The translations under genes and the position numbers were made by a program. The notes under the pieces are model-generated. The model was not told the origin of the DNA. It did no database searches and worked only from the letters and a program-made list of their open reading frames with translations. A DNA stretch of 64,000 nucleotides from Parachlamydiales bacterium (GTDB taxonomy: Bacteria > Chlamydiota > Chlamydiia > Chlamydiales > JABDDJ01). Below, in pieces: positions 18,121 to 26,816 of this stretch. The stretch is taken from positions 1-64,000 of the forward strand of contig JBAZCF010000006.1 of assembly GCA_041671045.1 (NCBI GenBank), in the 5' to 3' direction. Positions within the stretch are counted from its first letter, which is position 1. Every line of letters begins with the position of its first letter.

Positions 18121-18875
18121 ATGATTTATGGCAAATCACTAGCGGGGCAGATAGCTTTCTTATCAACAGATTAAAAAATTCTTTAGGCATTAATGCCTTG
18201 CATCTTGAGAAACCGTGTTTTCGTGCCTCAGAGCTCAAAGATCTTATTGTAGAATATACTAATAAATACGACATCACGATGACTAAGTTTTTAAATAGAA
18301 CTTTCTCAGTACCCGGACATTCAGCAAATTTCATTTTCGAACATGAATCGGTTGAGACCTTAAATACATATTCTGACACAAGCTTGTTTTTTGACGAGCA
18401 TGAATCTGCAGGCCGCGCTGCAAGCTCTTTACCTGTGCCCGATACCATCTTTAAAGAATGGTGCAATCAAATTCAATCCCTATTGCCAAAGCATCTAAAA
18501 GCAGAATGGGATCAAAAGAACAGCGTAGAAAGGCGGGAGGATGAGCAAACAATTGGGGAAACGACCAAATTTCTATTGTCAAACTTGATGGATATCTGCG
18601 GAAGTTTAGATAAAATACAGGATTATTTTAAGCCGCTTCTTGGAGAACTTACATATAAATTTTTGCAGTCGCAAGAAAGCAGCCACCGTTTTCTACATTT
18701 TGCAAATACAAATTGGATGCTTAAAAACTCAAGCGTGCATACTCACTATGCCCTTTGGTTTAGTCCAGTCACATTAGAATGGGAACTTTGGTATGTAGAT
18801 GCCAATGAAGCATTCTTCACTAAAACATCTGACAAGATTTACTTTACCAGAGATTGTATGTATTGGGTTGAATAG
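18051..18875 (+). pseudogene. 3' continuation of the large unknown gene in the -1 frame
   Basis: This frame is open from the TAA at 18048-18050 to the TAG at 18873-18875, 274 codons. Its translation from 18051 on looks protein-like well before any start codon (KFPYENHFVVSPNHDS and onward). The first candidate start is a TTG at 18198 and the first ATG is at about 18276. It therefore reads as the C-terminal part of the preceding gene, cut off by a one-base shift. It ends with a mixed helix/strand region (HYALWFSPVTLEWELWYVD). No canonical slippery heptamer is present, so mutation or a sequencing error is more likely than programmed frameshifting. Confidence 0.65.
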
Positions 18876-18879
18876 CCCT

Positions 18880-21800
18880 TTAACCAGTTTCGTCACAATA
18901 TCCGCCTCCACAGCAAGGTTTGGTTGAGCCGCAACATATACCGTTTGCAGAGCCGCCATTTGCAGTAATTTCCGGAGCCCTGTCACCTAGGTATCCATAC
19001 CGATGATAGTCAATACTTAAGGCTATTTCTCGAAGAAAGTGTAAGAGTTCAAGACGTCCGTTAGCGAGAGGGGCTGCAACAAAAATGGCGCATCCGTTAT
19101 TTGCTAAAGCATTGGCAGCGTAGTCTGTAGGTTTTGAGAGATATCTGACAGTATTCACCCTATTATCTTTCATTCTATGTGCTAATTGACCTTCATCCTC
19201 TGCAATAAAATGCAGTGAGGGGTATTTGGAAAGTAGGGATGCGGGGAAATACTCATGTGTAATAAGGGCAGGGGGGAGGCTGACTTCAACAGCAGAGCTT
19301 GAAATAATTCCCGCAGCACAAAGTCTTAGTACATCTCCCGGATCATCCCCTATTTGGATTCTGATGATCACATTTCTTCGTGGAACATATTTAAGTAAGT
19401 TGTCTTGTCCCATAAGGTGGACAGGATCATGTTCTGAATTGAAATAGAGGTCTTGAAAATAGGCGTAAGAAGCAAGACTGCTATTCCAAAGTTCCAATTT
19501 ATCTGCATTCCAGCCAAGATCTTGTACATGTTTGTTTAGATGTAGGAGTGTGTCTGGAAGCATTCCCTTATCGTTAGGCAAACCGCGTTGCTGTGGATTA
19601 AAAAGCTGCGTTAGGTAGTTGGGGCCGCCTGCTTTTAGTCCTGGGCCGAAAGAGCTTTGTTTTGTTCCGCCGAACGGTTGCCGTGACACGATTGCACCGG
19701 TGATAGATCTATTTACATATAAATTACCGGCTTGAATTTTCTCCGCCCAAACCTGCACTTCCCTATCATCCAAGGAATGTATCCCGGCAGTTAGTCCATA
19801 GGGTGTGCCGTTAGCAAGCTTGATGGCATGTTCAAGATCATTAGCCCTCATTACAGATAGTACCGGGCCAAAAAGCTCATTTTGGTATGAATAACTGTCC
19901 GGCGTAACTCCCCATTTAATTCCGGGCGACCATAAATATGGATTATCTGTTGTTGGATTAGGTTGAAGAACCCATTCTTCTCCTAGTGCTTGCTCTGTTA
20001 GACCACGTAATAAGGGGCCGATGGGTGGGCGGATGAGGGGCGTTATTTTTGATGACGGATCCCAAGCGCTGCCTACGGTTAAGCTGGCGGTAGCATCGCG
20101 TAGATTCTCTTTAAATTTAGGGTCATCATAAACTTCAGGAAGGAGAATAAGTAAACTACAGGCACTGCATTTTTGACCTGAGTGGCTGAAAGCTGATTGT
20201 ATAATATCTTTGATTGCCAGATCACGGTCAGCAAGCTGGGTAACGATGATGCTGTTTTTTCCGCCTGTTTCTGCACAAAGGTGTATGTGAGGGTTAAGTT
20301 TCAGCAGGTGCTGAGCTGTTGCGGTGCCTCCGGTCAATATCACTGCAGATATTTGCGGATGTTGGATTAGGGCTGTGCCTGTCGTCTCATCCTCTCCGGT
20401 AATAAACTGGAGCACGTGCTGGGGAACACCCGCACGCCAGAAGGCTTGGACTAGGGTCCAGGCGACTAAAACCGTTTCTGCGGCTGGCTTGAATATGACT
20501 GCATTACCGGCAGCTAAGGCTGCCGCAATTCCACCTACGGGAATAGCGCAAGGGAAGTTCCAAGGAGGTATGACTGCAACAGCGCCTTTTGACTGCCACT
20601 CGATGTCATTAAAAAGAGCCCAATCTTCAGCATTGCGCCGATAATATTCACAGAAATCTATGGCTTCCGACACTTCTGCATCGGCTTCATTAATTGTTTT
20701 GCCGCCATCGGCTGTCATTGCTCCAATGAGGTTTCCTCTTTCGCGACGCAGTTCATCGGCTACTTTTTGGAGTATGCCTGAGCGTTCATGCAAAGTGGAA
20801 TTTTTCCAACCTGCTTTAGCAATTTCTACGGCTTGGTCTACTTGTTCTTTGCCGGCAAGCTGGTAGGTATATAAAGGATATTCGGGCCGAGAAGGATCAA
20901 TCCCCGGGAGGGATGATTGTCCAGGAACAGCCTTGCCGCCAATAGACAAAGGAATATTAACGGCTTTCAAAGCTTCCCACTGCTTTATGACTGTTTCTAT
21001 CCATTTCCTATTTCCTTTTTGAGACCAGTCTGTATCAGGTTCGTTATGAAACATGTTTTGAAATAGAGGGATGGCAGAAGTATCACGTCCTCTATTTTGG
21101 TTTCTATTGGGAGTAAACTTCACATTTTGTTGAACTTCGCATGAAAGTTTAAACTCTTTGGCTTGCTGGTGCCACTCGTTGGTATCTACGTTCATACTGA
21201 ACAAGGCGTGAAGGAAGTTTTCCGGTGCTGTGTTTTCATCTAAACGGCGCATCAAGTATGCCAAAGCAGTATGGAATTCCTTTTCTTCCACTGCCGGAGA
21301 ATAGAGCAGCAGTTCACCCGCTATGGTTTTTACCGCACGGCTTATGTGAGGAGCCATGCCCTCTAACATTTCAAAGATCACTTCCTTTTCAAGTTCAGTT
21401 TCTGCTCTAAGGAGTAGGGCATAGGATATATCAAATAAATTATGACTTCCGATGCCGATATGGACAGCTTTGGCGTGCTCCGGTTTTAGGGCGTAATCCA
21501 CCATGCGGATAAAATTAGTATCTGTTTCCCATTTCTCTTTATAGGGAGCTAATTCCCAACCCTTGAGTGAAGCTTCCACCCTTTCCATCGCTAAGTTAGC
21601 CCCTTTGACAATGCGGATCTTAATGGGCGCCCCCCCTTTGGAAACACGATTTAGCGCCCATTGGGTAAGCTCTTGCTGATAGAGATGAGAATCGGGGATA
21701 TAGCTTTGCAGGGCTATTCCGGCAGAAAACTGAAGAAATTCAGGTTCGTCTAAAATCTTTTTAAAAACTTCTACTGTCATTGCTAAGTCGCGGTACTCTT

Positions 21801-22518
21801 CCATGTCAAAATTGACAAACTTGTCTTTTTCATGCGCGGATTTGAAAAGAGTCCTTAATCTTTCTGTAAGGATCTTGAGCGTTTTATCCCAAGCTAACAG
21901 GTTGATTTGGCTATAGATGGAGGATGGTTTAATGGAAATGTAATCTATTTCGGGCTGTTGGAGGTAATTTAAATAGATGTTCAGACGATGCTGTGCTTCA
22001 GTCTCTCCTAGAATCGCTTCACCCAGATAATTTAAATTAATTCTAAAACCTTCTTTCTTTCTTTTATCCAAGTAGCTTTTCAGTTTATCCGGTTCACCGG
22101 GAACCACAACGGAAGCCACTTGTTTGCGTATGGATTGTTTTACAAAAGGGACAAGGAAAGAGGGAAATGCTTTTGAAAGCATTGAAAAAGCTTTTAATTC
22201 AATACCTGCAGTGAAAGGGAGGCCTTTGGGGATTCCCCTTTTCTGGATGACATACCGTATTTGATCCGCAATGCGTGTATTATTTTCGGTACGGAAGCAT
22301 TGGTCTGTCAATTCTGTAATAAAAAGCTTGCCCGACGCATTTTCCATTAAATGGGCTATCATTAATTGCTGCTGCTTTTCGTCAGGACATTGCTCTTCTT
22401 TGGCAATTTTCAGGAGTATAGCCGTCAATGCAATGGCATCTTCTATGCGCTTTTCTCTGGAAGCATGAGCTTTGGACTGTTTTATAAGCTGTCGAGCCTG
22501 CTCTACGTATGCATTCAT
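18880..22518 (-). CDS. putA: Bifunctional proline dehydrogenase / glutamate-semialdehyde dehydrogenase PutA
   Basis: The 1,212-residue PutA oxidises proline to glutamate in two steps. The N-terminal part has no ribbon-helix-helix DNA-binding domain. Residues of about 130-420 form the FAD-binding proline dehydrogenase barrel (NFDMEEYRDLAM, IRIVKGANLAMERV). Residues of about 500-960 form the aldehyde dehydrogenase. That part shows PWNFPCAIP, the catalytic-Cys region with SGQKCSACS and the Glu-containing LCAETGGKN. A further ALDH-like C-terminal domain follows, as in type B PutA. The last 20 residues are unusual: CC, CC and a further C separated by Gly-rich spacers. An AGGAG ribosome binding site precedes the ATG. 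Proline from the host would feed glutamate into the TCA cycle. Confidence 0.95.
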   Translation of the reverse strand: MNAYVEQARQLIKQSKAHASREKRIEDAIALTAILLKIAKEEQCPDEKQQQLMIAHLMENASGKLFITELTDQCFRTENNTRIADQIRYVIQKRGIPKGLPFTAGIELKAFSMLSKAFPSFLVPFVKQSIRKQVASVVVPGEPDKLKSYLDKRKKEGFRINLNYLGEAILGETEAQHRLNIYLNYLQQPEIDYISIKPSSIYSQINLLAWDKTLKILTERLRTLFKSAHEKDKFVNFDMEEYRDLAMTVEVFKKILDEPEFLQFSAGIALQSYIPDSHLYQQELTQWALNRVSKGGAPIKIRIVKGANLAMERVEASLKGWELAPYKEKWETDTNFIRMVDYALKPEHAKAVHIGIGSHNLFDISYALLLRAETELEKEVIFEMLEGMAPHISRAVKTIAGELLLYSPAVEEKEFHTALAYLMRRLDENTAPENFLHALFSMNVDTNEWHQQAKEFKLSCEVQQNVKFTPNRNQNRGRDTSAIPLFQNMFHNEPDTDWSQKGNRKWIETVIKQWEALKAVNIPLSIGGKAVPGQSSLPGIDPSRPEYPLYTYQLAGKEQVDQAVEIAKAGWKNSTLHERSGILQKVADELRRERGNLIGAMTADGGKTINEADAEVSEAIDFCEYYRRNAEDWALFNDIEWQSKGAVAVIPPWNFPCAIPVGGIAAALAAGNAVIFKPAAETVLVAWTLVQAFWRAGVPQHVLQFITGEDETTGTALIQHPQISAVILTGGTATAQHLLKLNPHIHLCAETGGKNSIIVTQLADRDLAIKDIIQSAFSHSGQKCSACSLLILLPEVYDDPKFKENLRDATASLTVGSAWDPSSKITPLIRPPIGPLLRGLTEQALGEEWVLQPNPTTDNPYLWSPGIKWGVTPDSYSYQNELFGPVLSVMRANDLEHAIKLANGTPYGLTAGIHSLDDREVQVWAEKIQAGNLYVNRSITGAIVSRQPFGGTKQSSFGPGLKAGGPNYLTQLFNPQQRGLPNDKGMLPDTLLHLNKHVQDLGWNADKLELWNSSLASYAYFQDLYFNSEHDPVHLMGQDNLLKYVPRRNVIIRIQIGDDPGDVLRLCAAGIISSSAVEVSLPPALITHEYFPASLLSKYPSLHFIAEDEGQLAHRMKDNRVNTVRYLSKPTDYAANALANNGCAIFVAAPLANGRLELLHFLREIALSIDYHRYGYLGDRAPEITANGGSANGICCGSTKPCCGGGYCDETG

Positions 22519-22681
22519 GGCTTAACTCCTGATTATTTACTTTAGCTTATACCAAAACTATGGAATAAAGTCCCCCTTGCGACAATAGACTTCTAACTCC
22601 ATCAGTATCTTCTCCATTTTTTTTCGGTATTGATCTATTGTTCTAATTTGACTTCTTTGAGGAGCTTCGTTGTAATAATCC

Positions 22682-23956
22682 ATGATTTCCTGCCGTTCTA
22701 TTAACATAGCACTTTTAGTCCTCCTATTATTCCTTTATCAAAGCAACATTCTGTTTTCATCGCTGCATGCTGCTCCAAAAGTGACTCTTGGATCCGACAG
22801 GATTTTCGAAAAGGATTTTCTGCCTCTGATAGCAAAAAAACGTGTGGGACTAGTCACCAATCCTTCAGGTGTCAACAGTCATTTGGCGAGTACTGCCGAC
22901 ACTTTGAAGCTAAATGCGAAAATGTTTGATTACACTCTTGCGGCACTATTTGCCCCTGAGCATGGAATAAAGGGTGAGTTGATCGGAGAAGAACGCTTTC
23001 AGGACTCAAAGGATGCCGACGGTATCCCTATCTTTAGCCTGCATGGTAAAACATTCCGTCCTACAAAAGATATGTTGGAGAAGGTAGATGTCATCATCTA
23101 TGACATTCAAGACATAGGTTCACGCTCCTACACCTTTGCTACAACGCTTTTCTATGTTATGGAAGAAGCGGCAAAATATAAAATTCCTGTCGTTGTCCTG
23201 GACCGCCCCAATCCTATCAACGGTGTAACCGTCGACGGCCCCCTATTAAAGAAAGAGCTACAATCCATCGTGGGTTATCTCAACACACCCTACTGTCATG
23301 GGATGACCATCGGTGAGCTGGCTCAATATTTTAATGGAGAATATTCTGTCGGGTGTAATCTGCATGTTATCCCTATGCGAGGATGGCAAAGGACCATGTC
23401 ATTTAAAGACACGGATTTGCAGTGGATACCAACGAGCCCACATATTCCGGAAGCTGACACCGCTCTATATTACCCTATAACAGGTATATTGGGTGAGCTT
23501 TCTATCGTAAGCATAGGCGTGGGATACACTCTACCTTTTCAAATGATAGGCGCACCCTGGATCGATGCTGATAAATTCGCTGAAGCACTGAATAAACAGC
23601 AGTTTCCCGGTGTGTATTTTATCCCTTGGCACTATAAACCTTTCTACGGACGTTTTGCGCATGAAGTCTGTCATGGGGTGCTAGTTCGCGTGCAAGACCA
23701 TTTAAAATTTCTACCTGTCAGCACGCAATTTCTTTTGATCGGGATACTGAAAAATCTTTATCCTGATGAATTCGCAAAGGGTATTGCAGAAGCTAAAAAC
23801 CGCCATGCTATGTTTTCAAAGGTCAGCGGAACAGATGAAGTTTTAAACATCTTACTTCATGAAAAGCATATTGTTTGGCCGCTACGCAGTTTGCATGCGG
23901 ATGAAAAAAAAGCATTTATGACCAAACGCGCCAAATATTTGATCTACCCCTCTTAG
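22682..23956 (+). CDS. namZ: Exo-beta-N-acetylmuramidase NamZ-like (DUF1343), exported
   Basis: The 424-residue protein has a signal peptide (hydrophobic core at about residues 8-28, cleavage near LHAAPKV). The rest is a DUF1343 domain. Family landmarks include KRVGLVTNPSGVNS, FAPEHGIKGE, IYDIQDIGSRSYTF, VVLDRPNPING and a C-terminal half with IPWHYKPFYGRFAHEVCHGV. Members of this family, named NamZ in Bacillus subtilis, release MurNAc from the non-reducing end of peptidoglycan fragments. An exported enzyme would act on the thin, transient peptidoglycan expected in chlamydia-like bacteria or on turnover products. No NagZ or amidase partner lies in the window. Its stop codon lies inside a CIRCE-like sequence upstream of groES. 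Confidence 0.87.
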   Translation: MISCRSINIALLVLLLFLYQSNILFSSLHAAPKVTLGSDRIFEKDFLPLIAKKRVGLVTNPSGVNSHLASTADTLKLNAKMFDYTLAALFAPEHGIKGELIGEERFQDSKDADGIPIFSLHGKTFRPTKDMLEKVDVIIYDIQDIGSRSYTFATTLFYVMEEAAKYKIPVVVLDRPNPINGVTVDGPLLKKELQSIVGYLNTPYCHGMTIGELAQYFNGEYSVGCNLHVIPMRGWQRTMSFKDTDLQWIPTSPHIPEADTALYYPITGILGELSIVSIGVGYTLPFQMIGAPWIDADKFAEALNKQQFPGVYFIPWHYKPFYGRFAHEVCHGVLVRVQDHLKFLPVSTQFLLIGILKNLYPDEFAKGIAEAKNRHAMFSKVSGTDEVLNILLHEKHIVWPLRSLHADEKKAFMTKRAKYLIYPS

Positions 23957-23979
23957 CACTTAACTTACTCTTCTGCTAA
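23953..23979 (+). promoter_or_regulatory. CIRCE-like operator (degenerate) upstream of groES
   Basis: TTAGCACTT, nine bases, then TTCTGCTAA. The CIRCE consensus is TTAGCACTC-N9-GAGTGCTAA, so the left half matches 8 of 9 and the right half 6 of 9, with exact spacing. CIRCE binds the repressor HrcA in front of groESL and dnaK operons. It overlaps the stop codon of the preceding gene and lies upstream of the best promoter match, not in or after it. Confidence 0.5.
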
Positions 23980-23996
23980 AAATTCTCTCCGCGACC

Positions 23997-24026
23997 TTGA
24001 CAAAATTCGATTCTATCTCTTAGACT
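23997..24026 (+). promoter_or_regulatory. Candidate groESL promoter
   Basis: A perfect -35 hexamer TTGACA (23997-24002) is followed after 18 bases by TAGACT (24021-24026), which matches TATAAT at four of six positions. It lies about 40 bases before groES. This is recognised by sequence only. Confidence 0.45.
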
Positions 24027-24068
24027 GCTATCACAAATTATCACTTATTTTTATGGGAGATTATGATC

Positions 24069-24365
24069 ATGAAGAATATCAAGCCTCTAAGCAACCGCTT
24101 GTTGGTCAAACGCTCCAAAATGGAAAAATCCAGGGGCGGCATCCTACTTCCTGAGACAGCGCAAGAAAAACCAAAAATCGGCGAAATCATAGCCGCCGGT
24201 CCCGGAAAAAGAGACGAAGATGGCAATCTTACACCCTTAAGCGTCAATGTGGGCGACCGCGTTATTTTTGGTGCCTACGCCGGCACTGAAGTTAAAGACT
24301 CCTCCGGCGATGAGGAATTCCTCATCCTCTCCGAAGATGATATCCTCGGCATCATTTCTAACTAA
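24069..24365 (+). CDS. groES: Co-chaperonin GroES
   Basis: This 98-residue ring-forming lid of the GroEL chaperonin shows typical features: IKPLSNRLLVKR at the start, the mobile loop KSRGGILLPETAQEKPKIG that binds GroEL, AAGPGKRDEDG and GDRVIFGAYAGTEV. I chose the second ATG (24069) because GGGAGA ends eight bases before it. The ATG at 24063 would be only two bases away from that ribosome binding site. It is followed by groEL after 23 bases. Expression is probably under HrcA/CIRCE control. Confidence 0.96.
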   Translation: MKNIKPLSNRLLVKRSKMEKSRGGILLPETAQEKPKIGEIIAAGPGKRDEDGNLTPLSVNVGDRVIFGAYAGTEVKDSSGDEEFLILSEDDILGIISN

Positions 24366-24388
24366 GCACGTACTTAAGGAGCATATTA

Positions 24389-26050
24389 ATGTCTAAACTA
24401 CTCCAATTTCATGATGAAGCCCTCAAACGCGCCATGCGCGGTGTGCGCGCCCTCGCTAGAGCCGTTAAAGTAACTCTAGGTCCTAAAGGCCGCAATGTCG
24501 TCATCGGTAAAGAATTCGGCGCACCTCTCTCCACAAAAGACGGCGTCACTGTTGCTAAAGAAATCTTCCTCAAAGATAAATTCGAAAACGTAGGTGCCCA
24601 AGTCGTCAAAGAAGTCGCATCTAAGACTTCCGACGTTGCCGGTGACGGTACAACAACTGCTATCGTTCTAGCTGAAGCTATGATGTCCATCGGCATGAAA
24701 GCCGTAGCATCCGGCGCTAATCCGATGATCATGAAACATGGTATCGAGAAAGGTGTGGAAGCTCTCGTAAAAAAACTTCGTCAGCTTGCTTCTCCAGTCG
24801 AATCTTCCGAAGAAATAAAACAGATCGCTACCATCTCCGCTAATAATGATCCTGAATTCGGTTTGATCATCAGCGAAGCCATGGAAAAAGTCGGCAAAGA
24901 CGGAATCATTTCTATCACCGAAAATAAAACGATCGAAACAACGCTTAAAGTTGTGGAAGGAATGCAGTTCTCCAACGGCTACCTCTCTCCTTACTTCGTG
25001 ACTAATCCAGAAAATATGACCGTTGAGTATGACAACGTAGCTATCTTCATTACGGATAAGAAGATCTCCAACATAAAAGAAATCCTACCTATCCTCGAAC
25101 AAGCAGCTCAAGAACGCAAACCGCTGATCATCATCGCTGATGATATAGACAGTGAAGCGCTATCTACTCTTGTTGTAAACAAGCTGAAAGGCGTCCTCAA
25201 TGTCTGCGCTATCAAAGCTCCCGGCTTCGGCGACCGCAGAAAAGCAATGCTTCAAGACATCGCCATCCTAACAGGCGGCCAAGTCGTGTCAGAAGACCTG
25301 GGCATGAAGATCGAAGACACAACACCCGATCAATTCGGCCAGGCCAAGAAAATCAAAATCAATAAAGACGAGACGACAATTATCGAGGGCCAAGGCAACG
25401 ATAAATTAGTCAAGGAACGCATCGAACAACTCAGACACGCACTATCTGACCCTGAAACTAGCGACTACGAAAAACGCAATCTCGAAGAAAGACTGGCTAA
25501 GCTTGCCGGCGGCGTTGCTGTCATCCAACTGGGTGCAGCCACTGAAACTGAACTTCAAGAGAAAAAAGCCCGCGTTGAAGACGCCCTGCACGCAACACGC
25601 GCTGCTGTGGCTGAAGGCATCGTTCCAGGCGGCGGCGTAGCACTTCTGCGTGCACTTCCAGTCCTAGATAGCCTAAATCTCCATGGCGACGAGAAAATCG
25701 GCGTAGACATACTACGTGAAGCTCTATTCGCTCCTGCACGCGAAATTGCAAACAATTGCGGCGAACAAGGCGACCTCATCGCAGAGAAAATCTTTGCTGC
25801 AACGAATGCTATGGGCTATAACGGCCTTACAGGAAAGTTTGAAGACCTCATCAAAGCCGGCGTCATCGACCCCGTCAAGGTAACAATCACAGCCCTTACA
25901 AATGCTGCTACTGTAGTTTCCCTACTTCTTACCACTGCTTGCATTATCACCGACAAACCTAAACCTAAGTCTAGCAATCCTCCTATGGATATGGGTGGAA
26001 TGGGTGGTATGGGTGGTATGGGTGGCATGGGTGGCATGGGCATGATGTAA
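24389..26050 (+). CDS. groEL: Chaperonin GroEL
   Basis: The 553-residue ATP-dependent folding chamber subunit has all signature stretches: VKVTLGPKGRNVV, DGVTVAKE, DVAGDGTTTA with the catalytic Asp, and AVAEGIVPGGGVAL near residue 410. It ends with the flexible repeat of Gly-Gly-Met units usual for GroEL. An AGGAG site lies eight bases before the ATG. Codons end in C much more often than in most of the window, as expected for a highly expressed gene. Chlamydiae usually have several GroEL paralogs. This one is linked to groES and has an intact GGM tail, so it is likely the main chaperonin. Confidence 0.97.
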   Translation: MSKLLQFHDEALKRAMRGVRALARAVKVTLGPKGRNVVIGKEFGAPLSTKDGVTVAKEIFLKDKFENVGAQVVKEVASKTSDVAGDGTTTAIVLAEAMMSIGMKAVASGANPMIMKHGIEKGVEALVKKLRQLASPVESSEEIKQIATISANNDPEFGLIISEAMEKVGKDGIISITENKTIETTLKVVEGMQFSNGYLSPYFVTNPENMTVEYDNVAIFITDKKISNIKEILPILEQAAQERKPLIIIADDIDSEALSTLVVNKLKGVLNVCAIKAPGFGDRRKAMLQDIAILTGGQVVSEDLGMKIEDTTPDQFGQAKKIKINKDETTIIEGQGNDKLVKERIEQLRHALSDPETSDYEKRNLEERLAKLAGGVAVIQLGAATETELQEKKARVEDALHATRAAVAEGIVPGGGVALLRALPVLDSLNLHGDEKIGVDILREALFAPAREIANNCGEQGDLIAEKIFAATNAMGYNGLTGKFEDLIKAGVIDPVKVTITALTNAATVVSLLLTTACIITDKPKPKSSNPPMDMGGMGGMGGMGGMGGMGMM

Positions 26051-26085
26051 CCCTCTCAGGGGGCGTCCGCTCCTCGCGGGATATA

Positions 26086-26115
26086 GCCCTAAAGACTGTT
26101 TAAGGTCTTTAGGGC
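26086..26115 (+). terminator. Hairpin terminator after groEL
   Basis: GCCCTAAAGAC and GTCTTTAGGGC form a perfect 11-base-pair stem with an eight-base loop, 35 bases after the groEL stop. There is no compact T-run directly after it, only a T-rich stretch some bases later. It probably ends the groESL transcript. Confidence 0.65.
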
Positions 26116-26328
26116 CCACTACGTATATTCTTCCTTATATCAAAATCATCTCATCTCGATAATTTCAAACGTGAAACTTATGCCAGCATAAGAAAATAGA
26201 ATGTACGGTCTTTTAAATAATGAACATTTCTATTATGATACTTCACTTAAATCTTTTAAAATGACATAATCTATTAAATTAAATGCACAGATAATTATTA
26301 CTAGTTATCTTTAAACAGGAATTATTTG
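26116..26328. other. AT-rich spacer
   Basis: Strongly AT-rich sequence between the groEL terminator and a small membrane-protein gene. It probably contains that gene's promoter. No gene or repeat was seen. Confidence 0.35.
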
Positions 26329-26796
26329 ATGAGTTTTTTACCTGCAGTTAGTCTAAGTAATTGTATGCTTCCTAATATTTTGACTACTGGAACGGTGTTC
26401 ACGATTGGAGCGTGTATCCCTGAAAAAACTACTCCAAAACAAGAACTCTCATTGATGGCTAGCCTTTATCCTACTATGGTTATTGCAGGCTTAGTCTCAC
26501 TTTCTATTTTAGGAACCAGTGGAGCAGGATGTGCTGCATTTTTAGCTTTTACAGCTGGCGGAGCGCTTTCTTTTGCTGCTATCACTTACGCTGCCTATAT
26601 TGATAATGAGCAAATGAGAGACAATTTTACAATTGTTTATTTATGTTTTTACTCTGCTAGCAGCATTGTGAATGCTGCCGCCGGGGTGCATCTTTTGATT
26701 TCTAACCCTTTTAGTGCGGTCACACTAGCCAGTACTCTTTTGTCAGGCACTATCAGTGTTATTACGTGCGCGTTTATTACTTCACTCCTATACTAG
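26329..26796 (+). CDS. Small unknown membrane protein, 155 aa
   Basis: No family recognised. The start is placed at the ATG at 26329 because AGGA lies eight bases before it; a TTG directly upstream would be less usual. There are four hydrophobic segments: about residues 42-60, 63-85, 98-120 and 128-150. Small residues (Ala, Ser, Gly) are frequent. Such a nearly all-membrane protein with paired hydrophobic segments is compatible with an inclusion-membrane type protein, though an ordinary inner-membrane protein is equally possible. Confidence 0.6.
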   Translation: MSFLPAVSLSNCMLPNILTTGTVFTIGACIPEKTTPKQELSLMASLYPTMVIAGLVSLSILGTSGAGCAAFLAFTAGGALSFAAITYAAYIDNEQMRDNFTIVYLCFYSASSIVNAAAGVHLLISNPFSAVTLASTLLSGTISVITCAFITSLLY

Positions 26797-26816
26797 GACA
26801 AGCTTTTCATCGTAAA

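Noticed and set aside
18107..18466. Minus-strand frame of 119 codons at the frameshift
   Set aside because: It is antisense to the protein-like continuation frame and has no ribosome binding site.
24409..26043. Several long antisense frames across groEL
   Set aside because: They mirror the biased codon use of groEL on the opposite strand. The GGM tail also gives a spurious Pro/Met-rich antisense peptide.
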